This document shows positions 32,715 to 42,445 of a stretch of 64,000 nt of DNA, piece by piece. This stretch comes from Bacteroidota bacterium (GTDB lineage: Bacteria; Bacteroidota; Bacteroidia; Bacteroidales; Lentimicrobiaceae), in NCBI GenBank assembly GCA_023434665.1, contig JAEYSM010000058.1, positions 124,001-188,000 on the forward strand. Reading direction: 5' to 3'. How positions within the stretch are numbered: position 1 is the stretch's first letter; each line of letters opens with the position of its first letter. The notes under the pieces are model-generated. The model made no database searches. It saw only the letters and a program-made list of their open reading frames with translations, and was not told the origin of the DNA. The translations under genes and the position numbers were made by a program.

Positions 32715-35345
32715 CTAATCTATACTCTGGTTGATGGAGAAATGGAATTGTCCTTTGTTGGCAGAAGGAATTCCAGGAATTTCATCAAAACCGTATCCCC
32801 AATCAAGACCTAGCAATCCAAACATTGGCAGAAACACCCTAACACCAATACCCGCTGACCTTTTAAGCCCGAATGGATTAAACTCTTTGAATTCTTTCCA
32901 GGCATTTCCGGCTTCTACAAAGGCGAGGGCATAAATTGTAGCACTAGGATTGAGCGACAACGGATACCTCAATTCGAGTGTACTCTTGTTATATATTGTT
33001 CCTCCCACATTACGGTTCTTATAGTAATCAGGTGTAATACTTTCATTGGCATAACCGCGCATTCCAATTATTTCCCTGCCATCAAGGTTCATAGTTCCTG
33101 ATAATCCATCACCACCCAGATAGAATCTGTCAAATGGTGTTACTCCTATGTCGTTGTTATACAAACCCAGGAAGCCATATCTTACTCTTGTACTAAGAAC
33201 CAAATTACCAATAACCTGACGATACAATGAGAAGCTAAATTTCCATTTATGATATTCTAACCACTCAAATTTCTCATCTTCGGTCATTTTGGTATAATCC
33301 TTATTGTTGAAAAGTGAATATGGTGGTGTGGCATCAATGCTTAGAGAAACCTCAGAGCCTGATCTTTGGAATATAGGACTATCTATTGAGTTTCGGGCAA
33401 ACGTAATTCCATAACTGAAGTTTCTGAATGTACCTGTACCTGACCCTATGGAAATAATGTTTCTGTAATTTTTAAGTCTGTAATTTTTAAATGACACATT
33501 TTGGAATAATGTAAAGTAATCATCTGGCCATTCAAGTCTTTTACCAAGCATGAAATTCAAACCATCCATCATAAAGGAATAGTAAAACTCACTATTCTTA
33601 TCAATTCCATTAGAAATGAGAGAGTGGTAATAGCTAACGGTGAATGAATTGGGCTTACGACCACCAAGCCAAGGTTCAGTAAATGATGCACTATAGGAAA
33701 TATAACCTTTGCCATAAGATGACAGACGAATAGCGAGCTTTTGTCCGTCGCCTGAAGGAATTGGCCTCCAGGCTTCTTTCTTAAAAAGATTCCTTGCCGA
33801 GAAATTATTAAATGATAATCCAAGCGTACCTACCACTCTTCCATATCCCCATCCTCCTGAAAGTTCAATCTGGTCGGATGATGTTTCTTCCACTTTATAT
33901 TCAATATCGACTGTACCATCAGCAGCATTTGGAATGGGCGTTGGAACGATCTTTTCAGGATCAAAATACTTTAACTGGGCAAGTTCCCTGGTGGTCCTGA
34001 TGATATCAGACCTGCTGAACAATTGACCGGGACGTGTTCTTAATTCACGCATAACAACGTGATCATTTGTTCGGGTATTTCCTTTGACGGTAACCTTATT
34101 GATAGTAGCTTGTTTCCCTTCCCTTATGCGCATTTCAAGGTCGATAGTATCATTAACCACATTAGTTTCAACAGGAATTACTGAGAAGAATAAGTAGCCA
34201 TCATCCAGGTACAATGTGCTCACATCAATTCCATTGGGATTGTATGTTAAGTTGGCTTCGAGTTCCTTTTGATTATAGACATCGCCCTTGCTGATCTTTA
34301 GTACATTGTTTAACTGTTCTGAAGAATATTTTGTATTACCGATCCAAGTAATGTCTCCAAAATAGTACCTGTTTCCTTCGTTCACGTGAATATCAAGTGT
34401 CACATTCCTGTTATCACCTGCCGGATAAAGACTATCTTTTACGACAATAGCATCTCTGAAACCATCTTCATTGTAACGGGCAATCAATAAGTTAAGGTCC
34501 TCTTTATATTTATCTCTTATAAATTTCGATGATTTGAAAATTCTGAATTTCAAATGATCATTGACCGTAGTGGTTGTAAAATTATAAATGGAATCAAAGC
34601 TAAAGGTCATTAATTGACCTGGTAGTCCGAATATAAATTTGTCGATAATTTTAAATGGTTCGATAGCACCCTTTTCTTTAGTTTCTTTGAGTGCTGATTT
34701 TAGCTGTGTATCAGTAAGTTTGTTATTACCGACAATATTAATTTTATTGATTCTGACTCTTGAACCTTTATCTACATTAATTACGAGAGAAACGTCATTT
34801 GCCCGGGCAGAATCTCTGGACTGTTCAATATCGACTTTAGTATTAAGGAAACCTTTCCCTGTGAAATGGTTTCTGATGATATTTGATGTGCGGATCAGAA
34901 CGTTCTCAGTGACTACATCATTTCTGACAAGTTTAATTTTTTCACGTAAATCATCAGCTTCGGACTTTCTGATTCCTTTAAATGAAAATTTAGCAAGACG
35001 CGGACGTTCTTTAAGATTAATATTAAGGAATATTAAATCGTCGGAAATTTTTGTAGAAGTTATACTTATATCTTCAAACAATCCCTGATTCCAGAGTTTA
35101 TCTATTGCTTTTCTGATTTTGTCACCAGGTATTTCCACTCTTTCTGCTACCTGTAATCCTGAGAGCATGACAATAACATTATGATCCAGATATTCAACTC
35201 CAGTAACAGAAATGCCCCCGATAATATATTCTTTAGGAGCTGAGTAGTCGAATTGATTCAGATCATCGCCCAGTCGGATTTGTGCTGAAGCAGTAAATGA
35301 AAGAAAGAACAGGATAATGGCAAGGAGGCGATGGTTCAATTTCAT
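32715..35345 (-). CDS. bamA: Outer-membrane protein assembly factor BamA
   Basis: BamA inserts beta-barrel proteins into the outer membrane. The 876-residue product has a signal peptide ending FTASA, a run of POTRA domains (about 40-450, for example GISVTGVEYLDHNVIVMLSG and NKVTVKGNTRTNDHVVMRELR) and a 16-strand barrel (about 480-876) with the L6 motif (V)RGY appearing as MRGYANES. It ends FHFSINQSID, a barrel-terminal strand. Its ATG directly abuts the uppS stop (TAAATG), so the two are coupled. Confidence 0.96.
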   Translation of the reverse strand: MKLNHRLLAIILFFLSFTASAQIRLGDDLNQFDYSAPKEYIIGGISVTGVEYLDHNVIVMLSGLQVAERVEIPGDKIRKAIDKLWNQGLFEDISITSTKISDDLIFLNINLKERPRLAKFSFKGIRKSEADDLREKIKLVRNDVVTENVLIRTSNIIRNHFTGKGFLNTKVDIEQSRDSARANDVSLVINVDKGSRVRINKINIVGNNKLTDTQLKSALKETKEKGAIEPFKIIDKFIFGLPGQLMTFSFDSIYNFTTTTVNDHLKFRIFKSSKFIRDKYKEDLNLLIARYNEDGFRDAIVVKDSLYPAGDNRNVTLDIHVNEGNRYYFGDITWIGNTKYSSEQLNNVLKISKGDVYNQKELEANLTYNPNGIDVSTLYLDDGYLFFSVIPVETNVVNDTIDLEMRIREGKQATINKVTVKGNTRTNDHVVMRELRTRPGQLFSRSDIIRTTRELAQLKYFDPEKIVPTPIPNAADGTVDIEYKVEETSSDQIELSGGWGYGRVVGTLGLSFNNFSARNLFKKEAWRPIPSGDGQKLAIRLSSYGKGYISYSASFTEPWLGGRKPNSFTVSYYHSLISNGIDKNSEFYYSFMMDGLNFMLGKRLEWPDDYFTLFQNVSFKNYRLKNYRNIISIGSGTGTFRNFSYGITFARNSIDSPIFQRSGSEVSLSIDATPPYSLFNNKDYTKMTEDEKFEWLEYHKWKFSFSLYRQVIGNLVLSTRVRYGFLGLYNNDIGVTPFDRFYLGGDGLSGTMNLDGREIIGMRGYANESITPDYYKNRNVGGTIYNKSTLELRYPLSLNPSATIYALAFVEAGNAWKEFKEFNPFGLKRSAGIGVRVFLPMFGLLGLDWGYGFDEIPGIPSANKGQFHFSINQSID

Positions 35346-36098
35346 TTATTGGGTTGCTTGATTTAATTGTTCACTAATCATTCCAAAACGTCTTTCACGG
35401 TTCTGGAAATTTGTAATAGCTTCATAAAGGTCCTTTTCTCTGAAATCAGGCCAAAAAACCTTTGTAAAATATAGTTCAGCATAGGCTATTTGCCATAGCA
35501 GAAAATTGCTTATCCTGTTTTCTCCCCCTGTTCTTATGAGCAATTCGGGATCAGGTATACCAGCAGTACTTAAGTTATTTCCTATAACTTCACTTGTAAT
35601 GTCTACCGGATTTATTTTGCCCTCAGATATCTGTGCTGCAATCTTTTTGGTTGCTTCAACCAATTCCCACTTACCACTATAGTTTAAAGCGAGTATAAGA
35701 TCCATACGATTATTACCAGACGTTTTACCTATTGTCTCCATCAATTGTTGGTGACAACTGGGTTTGAGTCCTGACAAATCACCTATGGCTCTAAGTCTGA
35801 CATTATTCTTCATTAGAGTATCAAGTTCTTCACTGAGAGTGTGGACCAAAAGATCCATCAGAGCATCTACTTCATATTGAGGTCTTTTCCAGTTTTCGGT
35901 AGAAAAGGCATATAATGTTAAATATCTTATTCCCAATTCAGCAGCTGAAGTAGTAATATTGCGAACTGATTCAACACCATGTTGATGCCCCACCACTCTG
36001 TCTTCACCTCGTTTCTTCGCCCACCTTCCGTTACCATCCATAATTATGGCGATATGTTTAGGTAAACGTGAGGTGTCTATTTTGCTCTTATAATCCAT
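35346..36098 (-). CDS. uppS: Isoprenyl transferase (undecaprenyl diphosphate synthase)
   Basis: This enzyme extends farnesyl diphosphate with isopentenyl units to undecaprenyl diphosphate, the carrier lipid for peptidoglycan and LPS sugars. The 250-residue protein has all cis-prenyltransferase motifs: IAIIMDGNGRWAKKRG, GHQHGVESVRNI, LYAFSTENWKRP and LLIRTGGENRISNFLLWQIAYAE. It is followed without a gap by bamA. The pairing with envelope genes is conserved in the phylum. Confidence 0.96.
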   Translation of the reverse strand: MDYKSKIDTSRLPKHIAIIMDGNGRWAKKRGEDRVVGHQHGVESVRNITTSAAELGIRYLTLYAFSTENWKRPQYEVDALMDLLVHTLSEELDTLMKNNVRLRAIGDLSGLKPSCHQQLMETIGKTSGNNRMDLILALNYSGKWELVEATKKIAAQISEGKINPVDITSEVIGNNLSTAGIPDPELLIRTGGENRISNFLLWQIAYAELYFTKVFWPDFREKDLYEAITNFQNRERRFGMISEQLNQATQ

Positions 36099-36174
36099 GT
36101 TGTCAGAATCGGATAAAATTAGGCAGTTATCTGAATTACTTGCTTTTATATGCTGTTAATTATTGTTAATCTAA

Positions 36175-37047
36175 TTATAAAAAAGTGTTAAGACACTTTT
36201 TGTGTCCACCGTAATTTATTTTAATTGAAAGACTTACGCCCGCCATAGAATACCAGTCATTATGTTCCGGATTACCACGCTGCATATGAGGACTATGACT
36301 AAGGGTCGGGTCAGAAGCTATAACGTAAACTGGAGGATTACTGTCTGAACTCCAATCAGTACCTTCAAGATAATAATTTGTGCTGACATCATCCAGATAA
36401 TCTGTAAAAGCTTTATGCATGGCCCAATGCAAGGATAATCCGAGTCGATCATTGATGCTGTATTTAAAACCAATACCAAATGGAATATTAAACGCTATTC
36501 TGCCATACTCCCGTTCTGGATAAAGCTTTTCGCCATCACTGTTTACTTCATTCTGACCTTCAGTACCTAATGGTCTTAATTCTACATCATTAGTCAGACT
36601 TATTGGATTGAATAAAGTTACACCTGCTCCGGCAAACATATATGGGGTGAAATAATTTCTGAGGCTGCCGATAAAGTATTCAAAAAGATTGAATTCGAAT
36701 TGAACAGAAATATCAGTAATGTTGCTTTTAAAATTAAGATTTCGATCGGGAACATAACCTGAAACCTGATCATCTCCCTGCACCATAGCCAAAGAAAATG
36801 CACCCTTAATTGCTAATCGTTCATTGAAGTTATGTCTGACAAAAGCACCAAAGGCTGGTTGAGTCATTAAAAATTGTTTCCCCGGATTCAGGTCGCCCAG
36901 ATAGTAAGATCCGCCACCAAAAATACCTATCTCACCATAACCCTGAGGATATACTTTGCTGTTAATCGCAACAACGAAAAACAGCAAGAGTAGCTTACCC
37001 GACATTGATTTGGTTATGCAGCAATTTTTTCTCGATGTAAAGTCCAT
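36175..37047 (-). CDS. DUF6089-type outer-membrane beta-barrel protein
   Basis: The 290-residue product has a signal peptide (SGKLLLLFFVVAINSKVYPQ), then the opening YGEIGIFGGGSYYLGDLNPGKQF, typical of the Bacteroidota family placed between nadK and uppS. The body is rich in alternating beta strands (NFNERLAIKGAFSLAM, GIGFKYSINDRLGLSLHWAM), as in small OmpA/OmpW-like barrels. Function is unknown. I start at ATG 37047; a second ATG at 37005 begins right at the signal peptide and may be the real start. Confidence 0.82.
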   Translation of the reverse strand: MDFTSRKNCCITKSMSGKLLLLFFVVAINSKVYPQGYGEIGIFGGGSYYLGDLNPGKQFLMTQPAFGAFVRHNFNERLAIKGAFSLAMVQGDDQVSGYVPDRNLNFKSNITDISVQFEFNLFEYFIGSLRNYFTPYMFAGAGVTLFNPISLTNDVELRPLGTEGQNEVNSDGEKLYPEREYGRIAFNIPFGIGFKYSINDRLGLSLHWAMHKAFTDYLDDVSTNYYLEGTDWSSDSNPPVYVIASDPTLSHSPHMQRGNPEHNDWYSMAGVSLSIKINYGGHKKCLNTFL

Positions 37048-37096
37048 GATTTTCAATTATAATCAGTTAGCGGCTGATAAACATCTGTTCGAGGTG

Positions 37097-37126
37097 CAAA
37101 AATAGCAAAAAACCGACTGCGGCCAA
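37097..37126 (-). promoter_or_regulatory. Promoter of the DUF6089-uppS-bamA operon (TTG-N19-TATTTTTG)
   Basis: On the minus strand a -33 TTG (37126-37124) and a -7 TATTTTTG (37104-37097) are 19 bases apart. It lies after nadK and so drives the envelope block independently. Confidence 0.6.
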
Positions 37127-37141
37127 CAGAAGGTAATTGAC

Positions 37142-38020
37142 TCATATACGAATATCACGACCCCACATAAGCTTCTGCCTGATTGTAGTAAAAAAATTAT
37201 CATTCATTCGCTGAACAAGATTGATATTAAATGTTTCCTTTTTAACTATCAGTTCTGTTTCAGCATCAATGGTTTCGTATCTGCTGTCGAGTCCAATTAA
37301 AAATTGAGGAATACGGCCTTCAACTCTGACTTTAAGTATACATTTGTCGGAAATAACGACCGGACGAACTGTTAAATTGTGTGTCGCAATAGGTGTAATA
37401 ACAAAATTCTCGCTATCGGGGGCAAGTATTGGTCCATTACAACTTAGAGAATAGGCAGTTGAACCTGTTGGCGTTGCTATGATTACTCCATCACCCCAAT
37501 ATCCATTAAGTAGAATATCATCAACATAAACCGAAACCAGGATCATGGAACCTGAGTCTTTCTTATTGATAGTTAGTTCATTTAATGCATAATTATACTT
37601 CCCAAACAGGTTTTGTTCTGTTTCAAGTCTGATTAAACTTCGGCGATCCAGTTTAAAGTTCCCTGAAATAATATCATTCACTGCTTCATTAATCTCCTCT
37701 TTATGGATACTTGATAAAAAACCCATCCGGCCAAGATTAATTCCCATTACCGGAATTCCCGAATTACCGAGATATGTTATTGCATCAAGCATTGTTCCGT
37801 CGCCACCAACCGAAATCAAAAAATCTGTTTTACCTTTTAAATCATCATAATGATTAAAAGTGCTTGTAGATACGGGAATATCAACTTTTGATCGGATAAA
37901 TTCATAGAATGAATCAGCAATGGATATTGTAATATTTTCGGATAAAAGTTTGTTTATCAGAAGCTGCAGATAGTTAATTCTGTCATCTGTAAAAACCTTA
38001 CCGAAGATAGCTACTTGCAT
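37142..38020 (-). CDS. nadK: NAD kinase
   Basis: This enzyme phosphorylates NAD to NADP. The 292-residue protein has the GGDGTMLDA motif (catalytic Asp), NLGRMGFLSSI, NELTI and the glycine-rich GDGVIIATPTGSTAYSLSCNGPI. It begins QVAIFGKVF with no leader. It is the most upstream gene of the reverse envelope block, but a separate promoter follows it. Confidence 0.96.
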   Translation of the reverse strand: MQVAIFGKVFTDDRINYLQLLINKLLSENITISIADSFYEFIRSKVDIPVSTSTFNHYDDLKGKTDFLISVGGDGTMLDAITYLGNSGIPVMGINLGRMGFLSSIHKEEINEAVNDIISGNFKLDRRSLIRLETEQNLFGKYNYALNELTINKKDSGSMILVSVYVDDILLNGYWGDGVIIATPTGSTAYSLSCNGPILAPDSENFVITPIATHNLTVRPVVISDKCILKVRVEGRIPQFLIGLDSRYETIDAETELIVKKETFNINLVQRMNDNFFTTIRQKLMWGRDIRI

Positions 38021-38130
38021 AGTGCCGGATTTTTTGCTAAATTAATAGTTTAAATAATAGGTATATAATAAAACAGCATAGTTTGGAAAGTTTTAAGAAA
38101 TTTGTACTTTTATTGTAATCCCTTTTACCA

Positions 38131-38958
38131 ATGTCACAGCTTCATGTTTTAAGGTTAAATAATGATGTGATGATACCTGTAGTAGGATTGGGTGTTTATA
38201 AAATGCCTGCTACTATCAATACCCTCAAAGCTATTGAACATAGCATAAGGGTGGGGTACCGACACATTGACACAGCCCGTATTTATAATAACGAAGAGAT
38301 TGTTGGCAAGGCTATAAATGCTTCATTTGTGCCACGCGAACATATTTTTGTGACGACAAAGCTCTGGAATTCAGATCATGGATATGATAATACAATTAAA
38401 GCGTTTCATAAAAGCCTCGATCGGTTGAACCTCCGATATGTAGATCTGTATCTAATTCATTGGCCTGTGCAAGGAAAAAGAAAAGATACCTGGAAAGCAC
38501 TCGAAACTCTGTATGAAGAAGGAAAGTGTAAGGCAATTGGCGTAAGTAACTATTTGTTACCTCATCTCGAAGATCTTATGAGTTATTGCAAGATCACTCC
38601 TGCAGTAAACCAGATCGAAATGCACCCGTACATTTTTGGAAGTCGAATAGAAACAATCAATTTTTGCAGACAAAACAGTATTGTTCCTGTTGCTTACAGT
38701 CCGCTTACAAAGGGGCAGAAACTTAAAGACCCTGTATTGATCAAGATGGCAACTAAGTACAAAAGATCAACGGCTCAAATTTTACTAAGATGGGCTGTCC
38801 AACATAGTTTTGTGGTGATTCCTAAATCTTCTGTTCATAGCCGCATTACTGAAAATCACGAAATATTTGATTTCCAGATTTCTCAACAGGATATGGAAAT
38901 TCTTGATGTTATGGATGAGGGTCTTGCTACCGGATGGGATCCTTCAGACACTAATTAA
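38131..38958 (+). CDS. Aldo/keto reductase
   Basis: This 275-residue (beta/alpha)8 NADPH-dependent oxidoreductase is close to the 2,5-diketo-gluconate reductase group. The catalytic Asp and Tyr are in GYRHIDTARIYNNEEIVGKA, the Lys in FVTTKLWNSDHG, the His in LYLIHWPVQG, and the cofactor-binding segment is VVIPKSSVHSRITEN. The physiological carbonyl substrate cannot be read from the sequence. deoC follows after 47 bases on the same strand. Confidence 0.92.
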   Translation: MSQLHVLRLNNDVMIPVVGLGVYKMPATINTLKAIEHSIRVGYRHIDTARIYNNEEIVGKAINASFVPREHIFVTTKLWNSDHGYDNTIKAFHKSLDRLNLRYVDLYLIHWPVQGKRKDTWKALETLYEEGKCKAIGVSNYLLPHLEDLMSYCKITPAVNQIEMHPYIFGSRIETINFCRQNSIVPVAYSPLTKGQKLKDPVLIKMATKYKRSTAQILLRWAVQHSFVVIPKSSVHSRITENHEIFDFQISQQDMEILDVMDEGLATGWDPSDTN

Positions 38959-39005
38959 TTCCAGAAATCAAACTAATTATTATTTTTACTCCGAATTTAT
39001 CAACT

Positions 39006-39845
39006 ATGACTTACGATAATATTTTTAATCAGGACTCTGTAAAGCTGGAAATTAATAGCATTTTCGAAGGTAATTCACCACATTTTAGTTCAGACCTGGA
39101 AGCCTATAAATTTGCTCTAAGCATACTCGACCTTACGACTCTTGAAGGAAGTGACAAAACCGATACTATTGAACAGCTCTGCTCAAAAGCTATTGGCTTT
39201 GAAAATTATGGATTACCCAATGTAGCAGCTGTTTGCGTTTACCCGGTTTTTGTCCGTCAGGCGCGTGAATTACTTAAGGATACAAATATCCGCGTTGCGA
39301 GCGTAGCTGGGGCATTTCCCTCAGGACAATCACCTTTACACATCAAGCTTAGTGAAATACAATATGCTATTGATGAAGGAGCTGATGAAATCGATATGGT
39401 TATTTCGCGTGGTAAATTCCTTGAAGGAAAATACCAGGAAGTTGGAGATGAAATAAATGATATAAAATCTATTTGTAAAGACGTCCATCTTAAGGTCATA
39501 CTCGAAACAGGAGAATTGAACGACCTCAATATGATCTACCACGCATCCATGATTGCTATGGAAGCTGGTGGAGATTTCATTAAAACCTCCACAGGAAAAA
39601 TTCCTGTTGCAGCTACTCCTGAAGCATCGTATGTGATGTTAAAGGCAATAAAAGAACATAAAGACAAACATGGTAAGATGGTTGGGTTTAAACCTGCTGG
39701 AGGTATTTCAACACCCGAACAAGCTTTTAATTATATCAAACTAATAGAGAATATTTTAGGAAAAGATTGGTTATCTCCTGAATATTTCAGAATTGGGGCG
39801 AGCAGACTTGCAAATAATCTTTTGTTAAAATTAACTACCCACTAA
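39006..39845 (+). CDS. deoC: Deoxyribose-phosphate aldolase
   Basis: DeoC cleaves 2-deoxyribose 5-phosphate to glyceraldehyde 3-phosphate and acetaldehyde in nucleoside salvage. The 279-residue protein has the proton-relay and Schiff-base regions EIDMVISRGKFLEGKY, KVILETGEL and FIKTSTGKIPVAATPE (Schiff-base Lys), plus GFKPAGGISTPEQA. It is longer than the common 220-residue form because of an N-terminal extension, as in enterobacterial DeoC. The acetaldehyde product could be a substrate for the preceding reductase, but that is speculation. Confidence 0.95.
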   Translation: MTYDNIFNQDSVKLEINSIFEGNSPHFSSDLEAYKFALSILDLTTLEGSDKTDTIEQLCSKAIGFENYGLPNVAAVCVYPVFVRQARELLKDTNIRVASVAGAFPSGQSPLHIKLSEIQYAIDEGADEIDMVISRGKFLEGKYQEVGDEINDIKSICKDVHLKVILETGELNDLNMIYHASMIAMEAGGDFIKTSTGKIPVAATPEASYVMLKAIKEHKDKHGKMVGFKPAGGISTPEQAFNYIKLIENILGKDWLSPEYFRIGASRLANNLLLKLTTH

Positions 39846-39867
39846 TTAAAGTATATCCAACTACCCT

Positions 39868-40647
39868 ATGAATAAACTTTACAAATTTGCACTTCCTATT
39901 ATATGTTTTTTGATATTCTCCAATACTTCGTTTGCACAGGTAAGTATTGATACTGCTAAAGATTTTTCAGTAAAAGATTTAGCAAGTAATCAGCACAGGC
40001 TCTTTGATTACCTGGATGCAGGAAAAATTGTCGTAATAGATTTTTTCACTGTTACTTGTGGCCCCTGTCAAACTTATGCTTCCCATGTAAGTGAGGCCTA
40101 TGAGTATTTTGGCTGCAATCAGGGAAATGTGATATTCCTTGGTATTAACTGGGGTGCAGATAATGAGACAGTAGCCAATTTCGATACACTCTATGGAGTT
40201 ACATTTCCAAGTGTCAGTGGACTTCAGGGCGGAGGGAATTCCGTTATTGACAGTTTCGAAGTAAGGTCCTATCCTTCAGTGTGTGTAATAACGCCTGACA
40301 GAAATATCTTTACTCCATATATTTGGTTACCCGCCTACGATAGTATTGTACGGGAAGTGACTGCAGCGGGTGGTATCCCAATGAATTGCACTGTTTCAGT
40401 TAATGAAACTGAAATTAAAGACGATTACATCATAATATTCCCCGACGGTAGCGTAAAGGTAAATCTGCCTTCCTCATACAATGAAGTGGTTCTATCGTTA
40501 TACTCCATTGATGGGAAATTATTATACAGTGAACCTACACAATATAATGCCTTGATTAAAATTCCTCAAGGAAAAGGATTTTATATACTCCGCCTGACTT
40601 CAGGGAAGAAACTGCTTGCGTCAAGAAAATTTGTCAGATTATTTTAA
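39868..40647 (+). CDS. Secreted thioredoxin-fold protein with T9SS sorting domain
   Basis: The 259-residue product has a signal peptide ending NTSFAQ, a TlpA/thioredoxin-like domain (about 30-170) with the redox pair CGPC at residues 64-67, and a C-terminal domain of about 75 residues (VNETEIKDDYIIIFPDG ... GFYILRL) resembling a type A T9SS sorting domain. That would place a thiol-disulfide enzyme on the cell surface or outside. A third and fourth cysteine lie near FGCNQG and SVCVIT. It is 22 bases after deoC; co-transcription is possible but the functions look unrelated. Confidence 0.85.
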   Translation: MNKLYKFALPIICFLIFSNTSFAQVSIDTAKDFSVKDLASNQHRLFDYLDAGKIVVIDFFTVTCGPCQTYASHVSEAYEYFGCNQGNVIFLGINWGADNETVANFDTLYGVTFPSVSGLQGGGNSVIDSFEVRSYPSVCVITPDRNIFTPYIWLPAYDSIVREVTAAGGIPMNCTVSVNETEIKDDYIIIFPDGSVKVNLPSSYNEVVLSLYSIDGKLLYSEPTQYNALIKIPQGKGFYILRLTSGKKLLASRKFVRLF

Positions 40648-40727
40648 TTATCCTTTCGTTCCAATGTTTTTATGGTATATAATTTGATTATATATTGATA
40701 ACATTATCCATCTAATAAAAACATCAA

Positions 40728-41141
40728 ATGAGAACTAAAATAAAAATATTCCTAGTGGTGCTAGCAACTGCTTTCCTTACCTCTTGTACTCTTGAAGAAG
40801 ATCTTGATCCTATCTCAGATGATGCAAGGGATAAGTTTATTGATACCTGGATGTTCTACGAAAATGAGGCGGTTCGTGCTTCCAGTTACTCTGTAAACAT
40901 TACAAAAGATCCGGGTAATTCAGCGCAGGTGCTGTTGAAAAACTTTGGCAACATGGGGCATGCATATAGCGCATACGGCATTGTAACTACTTCACGTATT
41001 GAGGTCCCATCACAGGAAATTTATAGCGGGATTATAATTGAAGGAACCGGAAGGCTGATCTCTACTGATGAAATGGAATGGGAATATACAATAACCGGGG
41101 GTGGTGAATTAGAGGCATATACTGCCACTGCTACCCGTTAA
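40728..41141 (+). CDS. Small lipoprotein of unknown function
   Basis: The 137-residue product has a lipoprotein signal with lipobox LTSC (Cys20), followed at once by acidic TLEEDLDP, which fits the Bacteroidota surface-lipoprotein export signal. The remainder is a predicted beta-sandwich with alternating strands (SYSVNITKDPGNSAQVLLKN, EMEWEYTITGGGELEAYTAT). I do not recognise a named family. It is monocistronic and faces the DUF4296 gene. Confidence 0.75.
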   Translation: MRTKIKIFLVVLATAFLTSCTLEEDLDPISDDARDKFIDTWMFYENEAVRASSYSVNITKDPGNSAQVLLKNFGNMGHAYSAYGIVTTSRIEVPSQEIYSGIIIEGTGRLISTDEMEWEYTITGGGELEAYTATATR

Positions 41142-41258
41142 ATATTAGTTCCTTTTTTTAAAATTGACGGAGAGGTTTGTTCTCTTGTAGTTGATCTAAA
41201 TTATAAACAACATCCTAAAATTCTAGATGTCCACACTCGTAAATAAGGCAAATAAAGA

Positions 41259-41684
41259 CTATTTTTTTAAGGAATCCAGATCGATCTTCTTAATATCCAG
41301 CTTCTCAGGGCCAAAATTTATGCTGTCTTTTTTCCTTGTTAAAATATTGATCTTTTCATCCATCATTTTCTGATAGTTTTCAAGATCCTGCTGGTAGTAA
41401 AATAGGTTTTCCTTAAACTGGTCAGGTGTAATATCATAATAATAAAACAGTGAATCGTAGGCCCTTTTAGCCAAAATAGTCATACTGTCGTTAGATATTT
41501 TTGTTTGATGCATTTTTAATGCAGCTTCAGTAATTTCCAGATCAGCTAAAATTCTGACCATCTTTTCTTCTACTATAAAACGGTCGTCCTTTGGCCTCGG
41601 ATTGTCTCCCCGGCTACATCCTGACAAACAAATGATCCCGGCGCAAGCCAGGATCACTGAAATAATTATTATTTGTTTTTTCAT
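41259..41684 (-). CDS. DUF4296 lipoprotein
   Basis: The 141-residue lipoprotein has the lipobox CLSGC and the DUF4296 pattern: VEEKMVRILADLEITEAAL, then FYYYDITPDQFKENLFYYQQDLENYQKMMDEKINIL. The body is mainly helical with a C-terminal coiled coil. Function is unknown. Its start overlaps the stop of the OmpH-like gene by 4 bases (ATGA), so the two are translationally coupled. Confidence 0.85.
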   Translation of the reverse strand: MKKQIIIISVILACAGIICLSGCSRGDNPRPKDDRFIVEEKMVRILADLEITEAALKMHQTKISNDSMTILAKRAYDSLFYYYDITPDQFKENLFYYQQDLENYQKMMDEKINILTRKKDSINFGPEKLDIKKIDLDSLKK

Positions 41685-42388
41685 TTCTGCTTGTTGAATT
41701 CTTCGTTCAAAAGCTTAAGTACATCTTGTGTAATATCAAGTGAATCATTGGCTGATAAAATACTTCCTCCCCTATTATAGGAGAATATATAATCGAAATT
41801 CATTCTCTGATTATATCTTTTAAGGAAGTTTTGCATACTATCGAGCAGAAGCTGGTTCATTTCAAATTCTCTATTAGCAAGCTCTGAAGAATATCTTTCG
41901 CGTAGTTGCATAAGATTTTGTTGCTCTTGCATAAGACTGCCATAAACTTCCTGTGCAGAAGCTTCTGAAATGCTGCCTTTATTTACCTGTTCCTGGAAGT
42001 AGGCTGCATCTTTCTCCAAAGACTTTTGCTTATTTGATACTTCGGATTCATATCTTGTTGTTCTCTGTTCCAGTTCTTCGCGCATTTGTTTCACAAGATC
42101 GTAGTGCAACAAAATTGTATCACTATTGACATAAGCAACTGATACCGAACCTGATGATGCCTTTTGAATAGCTTTTACAGGTATCTGTCTATCAGGCTTT
42201 AATACGACAAAATATAGGATTATGACCCCAATCAATAAAATGATATTTATAATGGTCAGAACTAAGTTAAGATTTCCTTTACGGGCTCCATTTGTCGGTT
42301 TTTGAAGTTCTTGCTCGTTCAGGTTGTTGTTTTCAGAATTGAGATTCTCTTTGTGTTCCTCAGAAAAAATTATATTGTCTTCAGCCAT
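41681..42388 (-). CDS. Membrane-anchored OmpH/Skp-like coiled-coil protein
   Basis: The 235-residue product has a cytoplasmic Asn/Glu-rich N-terminus (1-40), one membrane helix (NLVLTIINIILLIGVIILYFVV) and then an OmpH-like periplasmic part: VSVAYVNSDTILLHYDLVKQM, a long coiled coil (about 110-195) and FDYIFSYNRGGSILSANDSLDIT. It looks like a Skp-type chaperone held to the inner membrane instead of soluble. It lies 57 bases downstream of recQ and is coupled to the DUF4296 lipoprotein. Confidence 0.82.
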   Translation of the reverse strand: MAEDNIIFSEEHKENLNSENNNLNEQELQKPTNGARKGNLNLVLTIINIILLIGVIILYFVVLKPDRQIPVKAIQKASSGSVSVAYVNSDTILLHYDLVKQMREELEQRTTRYESEVSNKQKSLEKDAAYFQEQVNKGSISEASAQEVYGSLMQEQQNLMQLRERYSSELANREFEMNQLLLDSMQNFLKRYNQRMNFDYIFSYNRGGSILSANDSLDITQDVLKLLNEEFNKQK

Positions 42389-42445
42389 GACTGGTTTATA
42401 AATTAAATTCGGTGCTAATTTAACAGAATATTATGGAACAATTGG

